A DNA stretch of 64,000 bases from an uncultured Prevotellaceae bacterium (GTDB taxonomy: Bacteria; Bacteroidota; Bacteroidia; Bacteroidales; Bacteroidaceae), in contig CAMKSE010000006.1 in NCBI GenBank assembly GCA_946415365.1, positions 124,001 through 188,000 on the forward strand, in the 5' to 3' direction. Under the pieces are notes generated by a model, which saw only the letters and a program-made list of their open reading frames with translations, did not search any database and was not told the origin of the DNA. Made by a program: the position numbers and the translations under genes. Shown in pieces: positions 26,237 to 34,420 of this stretch (position 1 is the first letter of the stretch; each line of letters opens with the position of its first letter).

Positions 26237-28018
26237 TCAATGCAAAATTTTGTTCATTAACTCTGCTTCCCTAAGTTCGAGAGCTTTCAGTTCTTCAAAG
26301 ATTTCTGTAGAGGCTTTCAGCGGTGTATATTTGTAGAACTCACGGCTAAAGGGAATCTCATAGCCTATCTTCGTTTTCTTCTCGTCAACCATGAAGTCGG
26401 GAGAATAAGGAGCCACATTCTTCTGAAGATATTCGTCACGGTCTGTCAACCAGGGAATAATCTCTGTATCATTAAGCGTCTTGTCGAAGACAGGCTTTCC
26501 TTTCTTATCTTTCACTACATTTCCATCAGCATCATGCTCAGGATTCATGATGAACAGCTTACTGTATTTGAAGTAGTCGTTCTGACGCACCTTGCTTTCC
26601 ACACGAATCTCTGTACCGTCAGTGGCAGTCTTCGTGAGGACACCATCAGAAAAGTCGTGGTAAGCTTGCATAATGAGCTGGCGAGCCGTCTCGGTAATCT
26701 CCACGCGCTTATTGCCAAGCGGTTTACGGCGCTTCTCGTAACATTGGCTGGCATCAATGAGTTGCACCTTGCCCTGACGTTCTGCCGATTTATTGCGAGT
26801 GATGACCCAGATATAAGTGGCAATGCCTGTGTTGTAGAAGAGGTCGTTGGGCAGTTGCACGATGGCTTCCAACCAGTCGTTCTCCAAGAGGTAACCACGA
26901 ATGTTGCTTTCACCACTGCCGGCATCGCCCTTGAACAGCGGCGAGCCGTTCTGTATGATAGCCATACGGCCTGTGTCCTTCAGCTTTGCCACACCATTGA
27001 GCAGGAATAGTTGTTGACCGTCACCAATAGCAGGCAGACCTGGTTCGAAGCGTCCGGCAGCACCTTTCTTGTTCTCTACCTCGACAGCAGCCTTGCTCGT
27101 TTTCCACTCAATGCCAAATGGCGGGTTGGAAATGATATAGTCGAACTTATAGCCGTCAAACTTATCATCGCCTAGTGTGTCGCCCTGCCGCATGTTGTCG
27201 GCATTACCGCCCTTGATGAGCGTATCAGCCTTGGCGATGGCAAAAGTCTGCTCGTTCAGTTCCTGTCCGTAGGTGGTGATGTCGGCATCGGGGTCAATCT
27301 CCAAGAGGCGGTCGCTCATGCAACCCAGCATCTGACTGGTCCCCATCGCCATATCATAGATGGTGGCGGTAATACCTTCATCCTCTAACCGCTCCTCGTC
27401 TTCACCCACCAACAACTCCGTCATCAGATTGATGATGTCGCGGGCGGTGAAGTGTGCTCCGGCATGTTCGTCGTAGCTCTCTGAAAACTTGCGTACCAGC
27501 TCCTCGAAAATATAACCCATATCAACAGAGCTTACCTTGTCGGCACCCAAATAAGCCTTCTCAGTGCAGAACTCCTTGATGACCAAATAGAGCAGCCCGT
27601 TCTCAGCCATCGTCTCTATCTCCTGCTGGAATTTCATGCGGTGAATCACATCTATGACATTCTCAGAGAAGTGGTTCAGATACGACTCGAAGTTCTCACG
27701 GATATTCTCAGGGTCTGAGAGTAGCGTCTCAAAAGTAAAGGGCGAGAGGTTATAGAACTTCTGTCCAGCAGCTTTCTCCAAGAAACCCTGTTTCACGGTA
27801 ATGCCGTCCTCGTCAAGTTGCTTGTTCATATCTAGCACCTTCTGCTTAGTAGGTGCCAATGTGTCCTCAAAGCGTTTTACTACGCACATTGGCAATATTA
27901 CGTTACCATACTCATGGGGCTTATATACACCAACTAGTTTGTCTGCAATAGCCCAGATCAGGTTCGCTTTCTCCTGAACATTGATGGCCGTTAGTTGTTG
28001 TCTCTCGTCTGTACTCAT
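26237..28018 (-). CDS. hsdM: Type I restriction adenine methyltransferase subunit M
   Basis: The 593-aa protein has an N-terminal HsdM helical bundle (LIWAIADKLVGVYKPHEYG). The N6-adenine methyltransferase core carries the SAM-binding MAMGTSQMLG (a variant of the usual FxGxG, with DMAMGT instead of DPACGT) and the catalytic NPPFGIEW near residue 298. It methylates the HsdS target and forms the M2S and R2M2S complexes. It is the first enzyme gene after the regulators (41-bp gap from the WYL gene). GC content is clearly higher here than in the flanking small genes. Confidence 0.93.
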   Translation of the reverse strand: MSTDERQQLTAINVQEKANLIWAIADKLVGVYKPHEYGNVILPMCVVKRFEDTLAPTKQKVLDMNKQLDEDGITVKQGFLEKAAGQKFYNLSPFTFETLLSDPENIRENFESYLNHFSENVIDVIHRMKFQQEIETMAENGLLYLVIKEFCTEKAYLGADKVSSVDMGYIFEELVRKFSESYDEHAGAHFTARDIINLMTELLVGEDEERLEDEGITATIYDMAMGTSQMLGCMSDRLLEIDPDADITTYGQELNEQTFAIAKADTLIKGGNADNMRQGDTLGDDKFDGYKFDYIISNPPFGIEWKTSKAAVEVENKKGAAGRFEPGLPAIGDGQQLFLLNGVAKLKDTGRMAIIQNGSPLFKGDAGSGESNIRGYLLENDWLEAIVQLPNDLFYNTGIATYIWVITRNKSAERQGKVQLIDASQCYEKRRKPLGNKRVEITETARQLIMQAYHDFSDGVLTKTATDGTEIRVESKVRQNDYFKYSKLFIMNPEHDADGNVVKDKKGKPVFDKTLNDTEIIPWLTDRDEYLQKNVAPYSPDFMVDEKKTKIGYEIPFSREFYKYTPLKASTEIFEELKALELREAELMNKILH

Positions 28019-28059
28019 ATAATGTAAATTTACTATGTTATTATGTTATGGATGCAAAA

Positions 28060-29103
28060 TTAGATATTATCTGTGCAGTCTTTCTTCTCAGATAAATATT
28101 TCTTCAAAGTTTCTTCAATTTTATCTCCAATTTGTTGTCTCAACCATGCTGGTTCAAGCACTTCTACATGAGGGCCAAAAGAAAAGATAAGTGCTTCAAG
28201 TTCGTTGTTAGGACGTACATTGATCCGAAGAAGACATTTTTCTTTGTCTAGTATTTCCTGAGTAGAATGGATTGGCTTAGAAATAATATACGGGAACCGT
28301 TCTCCATCAAACTTCAATATGACCGGTTCTGCCGTTGTATGGTCTTCTGGAAGTGTTACACCAACAATGTCCTTGAAATAGTCATTGAAATCTATATCTT
28401 TGTTGGGAATATATTCAACCTCATTTGCTCTTGAAAACTTAACAATACGATCTAAAGCTTTATTTGCTATATGATTGCCGTATTCTTCATTTTCCTCCAA
28501 TCCAAAGAGGAACCAACGGTTATTAAACTGTTTGACGTGATATGGATGAACAATTGAAGATATTTCTTTCCCCTTAAATGTACGATAAAGAATGTGAAGA
28601 GGAACATGATTAACAGCAGAATCAATTAATTCTCCAAGAAACTCCAATCCTTTAAGTTGTTCGTTCTGTTCGAAAGAAACGACATTCTCTGTAGTTCCTT
28701 TAACACCAAAACGATATTCCAGATTGGAAATAACTTCCTCCAACCATGCATTTTTTGAACCGTCACGGAAACGGGCAAGCATGTCGATAGTAGAACGGAG
28801 AGTACTTACTTCCTCTGCTGAAAGCTCATTATTGAAGATGGAGAAATTCCTGTCTTCATAACGATAGTAGCACTTTTTCCCGTCATACTGATAGGCTTTG
28901 ATTGGGGCATCGTAAGTAACGCGGTCTCGCATATACTTGATGTCATCGCGTATCTGACGGATGCTGACCTCTGTCCCATAAAGGTCATAGAGAGCTTCAT
29001 TGACCTTATCAAGAAGATCTTCAATCTCGTACTTCCTATGGAAATCGCTAAAGCAGCGGTCGAGAATCTGGTAGCGCAATAGGGCGTTCTTGTTTACAGG
29101 CAT
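28060..29103 (-). CDS. WYL-domain transcriptional regulator
   Basis: The 347-aa protein has an N-terminal helix-turn-helix region (RYQILDRCFSD, then LYGTEVSIRQIRDDIKYM) and a WYL domain in the middle (HILYRTFKGKEISSIVHPYHV, then FNNRWFLFGLE). A WCX-like C-terminal extension with the RPNNELEALIFSFGPHVEVL end follows. WYL proteins sense nucleic acids or nucleotides, and many repress or trigger defence operons (for example BrxR and CapW). Its place between an XRE gene and hsdM supports a role as repressor or damage sensor for the island. Confidence 0.85.
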   Translation of the reverse strand: MPVNKNALLRYQILDRCFSDFHRKYEIEDLLDKVNEALYDLYGTEVSIRQIRDDIKYMRDRVTYDAPIKAYQYDGKKCYYRYEDRNFSIFNNELSAEEVSTLRSTIDMLARFRDGSKNAWLEEVISNLEYRFGVKGTTENVVSFEQNEQLKGLEFLGELIDSAVNHVPLHILYRTFKGKEISSIVHPYHVKQFNNRWFLFGLEENEEYGNHIANKALDRIVKFSRANEVEYIPNKDIDFNDYFKDIVGVTLPEDHTTAEPVILKFDGERFPYIISKPIHSTQEILDKEKCLLRINVRPNNELEALIFSFGPHVEVLEPAWLRQQIGDKIEETLKKYLSEKKDCTDNI

Positions 29104-29123
29104 AGTCTCTTAGCTTAACTCAT

Positions 29124-29336
29124 TTAGGAATTGGAATTTGTACGCACGAGATCATTAATCTCACATTTCAAACAACGAGCAATCTCAATAAGATTCTCCA
29201 GACTAGGTTGGGAGGTATTGGTTACCCACTTGGATATTGTAGCAGGGTCTTTGCCAAGCATTTCTGCCAGCTCTTTGTTGGATACCATACGCTCAGCGAG
29301 CATAACTTTGATCCTGTTAATAGGCTTATTCTCCAT
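29124..29336 (-). CDS. XRE-family (Cro/CI-type) repressor, 70 aa
   Basis: Almost the whole protein is one helix-turn-helix domain: RIKVMLAERMVSNKELAEML, then KDPATISKWVTN and SLENLIEIARCL. Such short proteins bind operator repeats as dimers. It is the first gene of the leftward series, 34 bp downstream of a -7 box, and near three phased GC-A5 repeats that could be its operator. It probably represses its own promoter and hence the whole island. Confidence 0.85.
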   Translation of the reverse strand: MENKPINRIKVMLAERMVSNKELAEMLGKDPATISKWVTNTSQPSLENLIEIARCLKCEINDLVRTNSNS

Positions 29337-29369
29337 CGTACCTTATTTATTATTGGTAAATATTATCCG

Positions 29370-29377
29370 CAAAGATA
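29370..29377 (-). promoter_or_regulatory. -7 box of the leftward island promoter
   Basis: Read leftward, the sequence is TATCTTTG, a perfect match to the Bacteroidetes -7 consensus TAnnTTTG, 34 bp ahead of the XRE start. A TTTTTGC stretch lies about 12 bp further upstream; the -33 element is not clear. Confidence 0.65.
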
Positions 29378-29388
29378 GTGTTTTTTTT

Positions 29389-29416
29389 GCAAAAACCGCG
29401 AAAAACTCGCAAAAAA
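29389..29416. promoter_or_regulatory. Putative operator: three phased GC-A5 repeats
   Basis: GCAAAAA (29389), GCGAAAAA (29398) and GCAAAAAA (29409) start 9 and 11 bp apart, roughly one helical turn, directly upstream of the XRE promoter. The phased A-tracts would bend DNA and could bind the XRE or WYL protein. Inference only. Confidence 0.4.
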
Positions 29417-29563
29417 TATAACTATTTTATAAAAAAAAAGATGAATTAGCCAATTTTCTTATTGTTTTTATGTAACTTTGCAGCTAAAGCGAATCATTTC
29501 AGAAATTTACTACTTTCGATAAAATAAAAATTATCTGTGCAGATAGAATGCACTCTTGAATTA

Positions 29564-29571
29564 TAATTTTG
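29564..29571 (+). promoter_or_regulatory. -7 box for the rightward zinc-protein operon
   Basis: TAATTTTG matches TAnnTTTG, 37 bp upstream of the ATG at 29609. A second match, TAACTTTG at 29472-29479, lies further upstream. The 272-bp interval to the XRE gene contains only these promoters and the candidate operator. Confidence 0.5.
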
Positions 29572-29608
29572 CCACGATATTTGTGATATCAAACAAACCC
29601 CAGATAAT

Positions 29609-30121
29609 ATGAAGCATTTAACAAAAGAAGAGCTTATTGAACAGCTAAAGGCACTCGCCAATGATGAGACTGACATTCCCGAGAGTATGGGAGCTATGTG
29701 CTATTCTCCAGCTCCTCCAGAACCAGTCATGGCCAAATGTGATTCATGCGGAAAGCAGATTCAGGAGATGTCTTGGAGAAAAATCGATAGGCATATACTC
29801 AATAAGAAGATCAAAACCATAGAAAACCTTGGATTTGACGCTAAGATTGAGCAACTATGCTCTGAATGTGCTGGTAAACTTGGACTCAAAGATAAGGAAG
29901 GCGATGAACTATATGATCATGAAATGTATTATGTGTTCTACTTCAAGACAAAAGAACAAGAGAACTATCATCTTGCAATCTCAAATGACGAAGATGATTA
30001 TAATGCTGTCATCGCTTTCCTGAAGAATGAAAAGTCATATACGGATTTCTTCGATAATACACATATAATAAGGGAAGAACTGTCTTTAATCGAACGAATG
30101 ACAGGAATTTCAATTGAATAG
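29609..30121 (+). CDS. Zinc-knuckle hypothetical protein, 170 aa
   Basis: The protein carries two Cys pairs, CDSCGKQIQEM near residue 44 and LCSECAGKL near residue 88, which look like a zinc ribbon. A mixed alpha/beta half follows (YYVFYFKTKEQENYHLAIS). The N-terminal MKHLTKEELIEQLKAL helix resembles leader-like segments of maturase substrates, but that is weak. The gene is separated by 1 bp from the damaged radical SAM gene, so the two were probably expressed and used together. Confidence 0.6.
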   Translation: MKHLTKEELIEQLKALANDETDIPESMGAMCYSPAPPEPVMAKCDSCGKQIQEMSWRKIDRHILNKKIKTIENLGFDAKIEQLCSECAGKLGLKDKEGDELYDHEMYYVFYFKTKEQENYHLAISNDEDDYNAVIAFLKNEKSYTDFFDNTHIIREELSLIERMTGISIE

Positions 30122-30122
30122 G

Positions 30123-31142
30123 ATGCATATTATAAGCCTGCCAAAGTCTGTTGCTCTGGAACTGACGTACAACTGTAACCATCGTTGTAAGTTCTGTTCC
30201 TGTCCTTGGTATGCTCCGAACACGACATATCAGAAGGGAAAGGAGTTGACTGTGACAGAGTGAAAAATGGCTATTGATAAGCTTTATGATAAGGGCGTAG
30301 AATCTTTCTCGATCTCTGGCGGTGAGGTGCTATTGAAGGAAGGCTTTGAAGAAATCCTGGCATTCATAAGGAGGGAAGGTATTCAAAGAGGATTCAATCA
30401 TCCTATAGTTCTTATATCGAACGGGCTTGCAATGAAAGAAGAGTACATGTCCTTGTTTAAAGAGTTAAATGTACATCTTAGTATGAGTCTACCCGGTTAT
30501 GAGACATTCCAGGATCATACTGGAGTTGATAACGCAGAGGGTGTCCTGCATTGGTTTGAAGTGGCAAAAACCTATGGAATAGAAGCAACTTTGAATGTAA
30601 CAGTTACGAAAAAGAACTATCATGAATTGTTTGAGACCATTTCGCAGGGATTAATACATGGTGCCCACGACATTTTGTTGAACCGCTTCCTTCCTGGGGG
30701 AAGGGGACTGGCATATAAAGATGAATTGGCTTTAAATACTGAGCAAGTAAATGGGATGCTTGATATAGCCGAGGAAGTTCTGGCATATGCTAATCGATAT
30801 GGTAATGTGGGTACTGAAATTCCTATCTGTGCGATAAAGGATGTGGAAAAGTACAAGAGAATACATATCGGCTACCAATGTGCTGCTGCCAAAGGGTTTT
30901 TTGTAGTTGACCCATCAGGGAAAATTCGTACATGTAATCATTCGCCAAGAGTTGTAGGACATATCTTTGAGAAACCAATGATTTCAGATGCTGATTTCTG
31001 GAATATGTTCGCAACAAGTGATTACACGCCGGAATCATGTAAAGGGTGTAAGTTGTCAAGAACGTGTGATTGTGGCTGCCGTGAAGTGGCAAACATGCTT
31101 CATGGAAATCCAAAAGAAAAAGATACAAGTATAATAGAATAA
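30123..31142 (+). pseudogene. Radical SAM/SPASM protein interrupted by an in-frame TGA
   Basis: Reading from the ATG at 30123 gives a normal radical SAM start with the cluster motif CNHRCKFC (Cx3Cx2C). An in-frame TGA follows at codon 47 (30261-30263), then the same frame continues without interruption to 31142. After the stop come SISGGE and a SPASM-like C-terminus (CAAAKGFFVVD, CNHSPR, CKGCKLSRTCDCGC). The product starting at the ATG at 30267 would lack the cluster and be inactive. The stop replaces a codon in the context VTE-stop-KMA, where Trp (TGG) would be a one-base change. It could be a nonsense mutation, a sequencing error or recoding. The intact enzyme would cleave SAM to start radical chemistry, perhaps on a peptide. 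Confidence 0.8.
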
Positions 31143-31146
31143 AACT

Positions 31147-31608
31147 ATGACTGGAAATAACTATACTGAAGAGGAAAAATATTGGTTGAAAGGAGGAAAC
31201 ACAGGAACTCTACCTGATCGTATCACTCCGTCCATGATTAATGTACTGGAACCGAACGAGATATTCGTATTTGGTAGTAATATCCAAGGTATGCACATGG
31301 GAGGTGCAGCCAGAGTTGCATACAGTAAGTTTGGCGCAGAGTGGGGGAATGGCGAAGGACTTCAGGGCCAGTCTTATGCTTTGCCGACAATGGAAGGAAT
31401 CGAGAGTACTGAAGCAGCAGTTGGTCACTTCACAACATGTGTTAAGCAACATCCTGAACTGAAATTCTTCGTGACTCCCGTAGGATGTGGTATCGCTGGA
31501 TATGTTCCAGAGGATATTGCACCAATGTTCAGGGATGCTGCAGAACTTGAAAACGTCTACCTTCCAGTAAGTTTCTGGAAGGTATTAATGGGTATAGATA
31601 AGTCATGA
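31147..31608 (+). CDS. Macro-domain-like protein
   Basis: The 153-aa protein shows EIFVFGSNIQGMHMGGAARVA, then SYALPTM and VTPVGCGIAGYVPEDI, a glycine-rich pattern like macro domains and the related A1S_2505-type phage proteins. Macro domains bind or hydrolyse ADP-ribose derivatives such as ADP-ribose 1-phosphate. Its stop overlaps the ATG of the 2H phosphoesterase gene (ATGA). In tRNA 2'-phosphate removal, a 2H cyclic phosphodiesterase and a macro-domain phosphatase process the same ADP-ribose by-product, so this pairing is meaningful though unproven. Confidence 0.65.
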   Translation: MTGNNYTEEEKYWLKGGNTGTLPDRITPSMINVLEPNEIFVFGSNIQGMHMGGAARVAYSKFGAEWGNGEGLQGQSYALPTMEGIESTEAAVGHFTTCVKQHPELKFFVTPVGCGIAGYVPEDIAPMFRDAAELENVYLPVSFWKVLMGIDKS

Positions 31609-32135
31609 AGACGTATATGGAGATTCATGTTCCGTTGAGATACAATGCATCTTGGTTTCAAGAACTGAGACTTGCCTGCAGAAATTTCGATGTAAAATGG
31701 CAAATGGCCTACCATCATATAACAATGGCCTTTATTGACGAAACGCCTGAAAACATTGATATACGTCCCCTGTTGGAGAAACATCTGAAGACGTTTACTG
31801 CACCGACACTGACTTTTGACAAGTTGGATGTCTTTACAGCAATGTCTGGAATGCAAATTATTTACATGACGGCTACAGATGTACCTCAGTCCTTTCTTTC
31901 ACTGATAGAGAATATCCGCTCAGACATAAAGGCTGTTGGTTGTGTCGTGGACTCAGGGTTTCGATTACATGTGACATTGGGCAGGGTAAAGGATCCTCAC
32001 ATCCAATTAGCGACTATTCAGGAGTTAATGGAATCCGTTTCTTTACCTGCATTCTCGCTAACCTTGGAAGATGTTGATTATAGGATATTCCGGGGGAAAA
32101 CACTATACGAAACTAAACTGATTAGTCAAAAATAG
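31605..32135 (+). CDS. 2H phosphoesterase (LigT/2'-5' RNA ligase-like)
   Basis: The 176-aa protein contains the two 2H motifs: HHITMAF near residue 39 and LHVTLGRV near residue 125. The pair of HxT tetrapeptides forms the active site of cyclic phosphodiesterases and 2'-5' ligases. Substrates in the family include 2',3'-cyclic phosphates, ADP-ribose cyclic phosphate and, in viral members, 2'-5' oligoadenylates. It is coupled by a 4-bp overlap to the macro-like gene. A role in RNA-end or cyclic-nucleotide metabolism is likely; an ability to quench a CARF ligand is a speculative possibility. Confidence 0.82.
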   Translation: MKTYMEIHVPLRYNASWFQELRLACRNFDVKWQMAYHHITMAFIDETPENIDIRPLLEKHLKTFTAPTLTFDKLDVFTAMSGMQIIYMTATDVPQSFLSLIENIRSDIKAVGCVVDSGFRLHVTLGRVKDPHIQLATIQELMESVSLPAFSLTLEDVDYRIFRGKTLYETKLISQK

Positions 32136-32189
32136 CGTCTGATTTATGCTAAATTCGTTAAATCAAGCATTGTTCTGCCATATTTTGAG

Positions 32190-32197
32190 TACTTTTG
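32190..32197 (+). promoter_or_regulatory. -7 box for the small protein and cupin genes
   Basis: TACTTTTG lies 39 bp upstream of the ATG at 32237, with TATTTTGA directly ahead of it. It matches TAnnTTTG and implies a transcript separate from that of the 2H gene. Confidence 0.55.
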
Positions 32198-32236
32198 CAA
32201 GCCGAATATATATACATAACATTAGATACAACATAG

Positions 32237-32365
32237 ATGAAACAAGAATATGCAAGGGTATCTGTAGAAATGCCCGAAAAAGAAGAAAAGAAAACTCTCC
32301 GTCAGGAGTTGGCATACGAGATAGAGAGCAAAGACATAAAGGATGAATTTACCGTCAAGTTCTGA
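32237..32365 (+). CDS. Small charged protein, 42 aa
   Basis: The reading frame begins MKQEYARVSVEMPEKEEK and ends in FTVKF. It is rich in Glu and Lys with a beta-strand-like start. It lies 39 bp after a good -7 box and 2 bp before the cupin ATG, so position and promoter support it better than its sequence does. The function is unknown. Confidence 0.45.
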   Translation: MKQEYARVSVEMPEKEEKKTLRQELAYEIESKDIKDEFTVKF

Positions 32366-32367
32366 TT

Positions 32368-32709
32368 ATGGAAAAGAAAAGTGATACCTATCAGATAGCT
32401 TCTGATATCCAATGGGAATATGCCGGTGATGGAATAGTTCGTCAGATTATGGCCTACGATGAGCACTTGATGATGGTAAAAGTGAAATTCAATCAGGGAG
32501 CTATCGGAACTCTTCATCAACATCCCCATACCCAAAGTACATATGTGGCCAGTGGATGTTTTGAGGTGACCATCGGTGAGGAGAAGAAAGTCCTCCGTGC
32601 AGGTGATGGTTATTACGTGGCTCCCAACCTTCCACATGGTTGCGTTTGTCTAGAAGCGGGTATACTTATCGATACCTTCACTCCTATGCGCGAGGATTTC
32701 TTGAAGTAA
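32368..32709 (+). CDS. Cupin-domain protein, 113 aa
   Basis: This is a single small beta-barrel cupin. Motif 1 is visible as GTLHQHPHTQSTYVASG and motif 2 as GDGYYVAPNLPHGCVC. The His residues (HQHPH and the later PHG) would bind a divalent metal. Stand-alone cupins of this size often bind sugars or act as isomerases or dioxygenases; the substrate is not known. It probably shares a transcript with the 42-aa protein. Confidence 0.85.
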   Translation: MEKKSDTYQIASDIQWEYAGDGIVRQIMAYDEHLMMVKVKFNQGAIGTLHQHPHTQSTYVASGCFEVTIGEEKKVLRAGDGYYVAPNLPHGCVCLEAGILIDTFTPMREDFLK

Positions 32710-32733
32710 GTGATTTCAGAAGCGGATATAACA

Positions 32734-33231
32734 CTACTTGTAGCCCTTCCGCATCATTTTCTTTTCATAGCGTTCACGGTTTGCTGCATGTTGCTCGGCA
32801 ATACGACGCTGATGTTCTTCCTCTGGAATGGCATCGTATTCTTCTTTGGCAATTCTTCTCAGTTCTTTGACCTCTTCAGAGGATAACTTTTTCAATGCGT
32901 TCTCGCCTTCAACATATAGGGCACTGGAAATCATCGACTCTGACAGTTCTTCATCAAATGGGATCAGGCCTAAAACCAAATCTCGCTGCTTAGCCTTGTC
33001 TTCTGACAACAAGGCAAACAGTACATCGATAATCTTTTTATATCTCTCCTCAGCAAACTCATTCTCTTTCTGCCACTTGATCTCCTCGTTCTCCAAGCCT
33101 ACCTCTTTCACAATTGCTGAAAGTCTTTCGAGCACTTCATTCAAGTGCTCTGATTTTATAAGTATTCCGCCATAAAAGTTGGCATAATACTTTCCCGTAG
33201 CGTCGCTTTCGTCCGTCCAGATGTAATACAT
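32734..33231 (-). CDS. DUF3800-like protein, short form with unrelated tail
   Basis: The start chosen is the ATG at 33231 (MYYIWTDESDATGKYYANF) because a -7 box lies 17 bp upstream and would place the transcription start downstream of the longer frame's start at 33279. The first 80 residues match DUF3800 (RNase H-like; early Asp/Glu in WTDESD and FYGGILI). The family usually has 200-300 residues with further acidic residues. Here the sequence after about residue 85 switches to a short charged helical tail rich in Glu, Arg and Lys. The gene may be truncated and fused to another end. DUF3800 proteins are frequent in mobile and defence loci. Confidence 0.65.
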   Translation of the reverse strand: MYYIWTDESDATGKYYANFYGGILIKSEHLNEVLERLSAIVKEVGLENEEIKWQKENEFAEERYKKIIDVLFALLSEDKAKQRDLVLGLIPFDEELSESMISSALYVEGENALKKLSSEEVKELRRIAKEEYDAIPEEEHQRRIAEQHAANRERYEKKMMRKGYK

Positions 33232-33248
33232 AATTGTGAATTTGTGCG

Positions 33249-33256
33249 CAAAGGTA
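33249..33256 (-). promoter_or_regulatory. -7 box for the DUF3800 gene
   Basis: Read leftward it is TACCTTTG, a perfect TAnnTTTG match, 17 bp ahead of the chosen ATG at 33231. It rules against the longer frame starting at 33279. Confidence 0.6.
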
Positions 33257-33435
33257 CGAAAAATAATCGTAACGGCCAAACATCAGGCTCCTTTTTGCCT
33301 TAACCACTCCCACTCCTTTGATGCTTGAGCAGATGCTGTTTGACGAAGAATCTCTGCACACCATTTTGGCCTGCCCTTGTAACATTTTCGCTTCTCACCT
33401 ATTTATATAATTGGAACAAATAGTCCAGAATTATT

Positions 33436-33549
33436 ATGTCTGTTTTTCCGGATGCAACAGAAAGTGTGGATGCAGGCAAACCCACATTACACGGTGACAT
33501 GCACGGTGGTACTTTCTACTTTCACAACATTAGCCCCCCCATCTCGTAG
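33436..33549 (+). CDS. Possible 37-aa small protein
   Basis: An ATG frame reads MSVFPDATESVDAG and ends in HNISPPIS. Its Gly/His-rich middle (HGDMHGGTFYFHN) does not look random, but there is no promoter box or ribosome binding site that I can see, and its end lies inside a hairpin. The rest of the 33280-33608 interval holds nothing else that I can support. Confidence 0.25.
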   Translation: MSVFPDATESVDAGKPTLHGDMHGGTFYFHNISPPIS

Positions 33550-33566
33550 AGGACTAGGAGGGGGCT
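33532..33566 (+). terminator. GC-rich hairpin, possible terminator
   Basis: AGCCCCCC (from 33532) pairs with GGGGGCT (to 33566) around a loop of about 15 nt. The tail TGCTTGTTAGG is only moderately T-rich, so termination is uncertain. Confidence 0.35.
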
Positions 33567-33608
33567 TGCTTGTTAGGCTTCCCGTCTGTTGTTGATATCT
33601 CTGCTATA

Positions 33609-34379
33609 CTATATCAGTTTCATTGCTAATGCCGTCTGAACGGCCTCCATTGAATTATCCACAGAGAGTTTTTCGAGGATATTCTGCCGATGCTTGTTCA
33701 CAGTGAAGATGCTGATGTGCAGGGTGCTTGCAATCTCCTTGCTCAACATTCCCTGGCGGATGAGACCTAAGATTTCCTTTTCCCTGCGGGTGAGAATGTC
33801 GAAGCGTTCTTCATAGAGGAAAGGGGTAACAGACTGGCCGGTCTCCATGTTGATAATGTGGGGATTGATGCTGTGAATGGGTTCCTGCTCAGGCGAAAGC
33901 TCGTAGGTGCAGACTACCAGTCGCATATATCCGTCAGTCGAGTTGGATTGTATGCGCGTCAGATTCGAAACGTAGACGTAGTTCCCAACATCATCGCGCA
34001 TCCTGATACGACAAGTGGCATGGTATTTGAGACGCTCCTCTGAGGGTAGATGTTCTACCTGTTCGAAGAATTTCACTTCGAGCATGCGCTTGTCCACCAG
34101 ATCTTCCGGATGGATGCGCTCATAGATGAAGTCCTCATCGACGTCGGTCAGCTCTTCCAATGCGGTGTGTTGATGTAGCCCCAGTTTATTGGCCAACCTG
34201 CCAATAGAGGAATAGCTGTTGCCCACGGCTATATCAGTCAGTATAGCACAGCCTTGACTGACATCTGTAAAGGCCTTGATGATGTAGCGGCACTTTTCCA
34301 CATCCTGCCCGGAAAGCCGCGTCGTGTCGAACGGCTGACGGTGGAAAATCTCCTGTAGTTCTCGTCTTAGTACATCCAT
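33609..34379 (-). CDS. LuxR-type transcriptional regulator
   Basis: The 256-aa protein has an N-terminal PAS-like sensing region (EELTDVDEDFIYERIHPED, then CRIRMRDDVGNYVYV) and a C-terminal LuxR helix-turn-helix at about 190-250 (LTRREKEILGLIRQGMLSKE, TVNKHRQNILEKL). This layout is common in Prevotella. It faces the amylase gene, and the promoters of both overlap in a palindrome, so it probably regulates itself and the amylase/acetyltransferase pair. The ligand is unknown. Confidence 0.82.
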   Translation of the reverse strand: MDVLRRELQEIFHRQPFDTTRLSGQDVEKCRYIIKAFTDVSQGCAILTDIAVGNSYSSIGRLANKLGLHQHTALEELTDVDEDFIYERIHPEDLVDKRMLEVKFFEQVEHLPSEERLKYHATCRIRMRDDVGNYVYVSNLTRIQSNSTDGYMRLVVCTYELSPEQEPIHSINPHIINMETGQSVTPFLYEERFDILTRREKEILGLIRQGMLSKEIASTLHISIFTVNKHRQNILEKLSVDNSMEAVQTALAMKLI

Positions 34380-34420
34380 AAATAGTTAAAAATCAGTATT
34401 GCACGGCTGAAGGAAACCTC

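Noticed and set aside
30261..30263. TGA read as selenocysteine or as a reassigned codon.
   Set aside because: No SECIS-like hairpin is evident, the position fits a Trp codon by one base change, and all other genes in the window use TGA as a normal stop.
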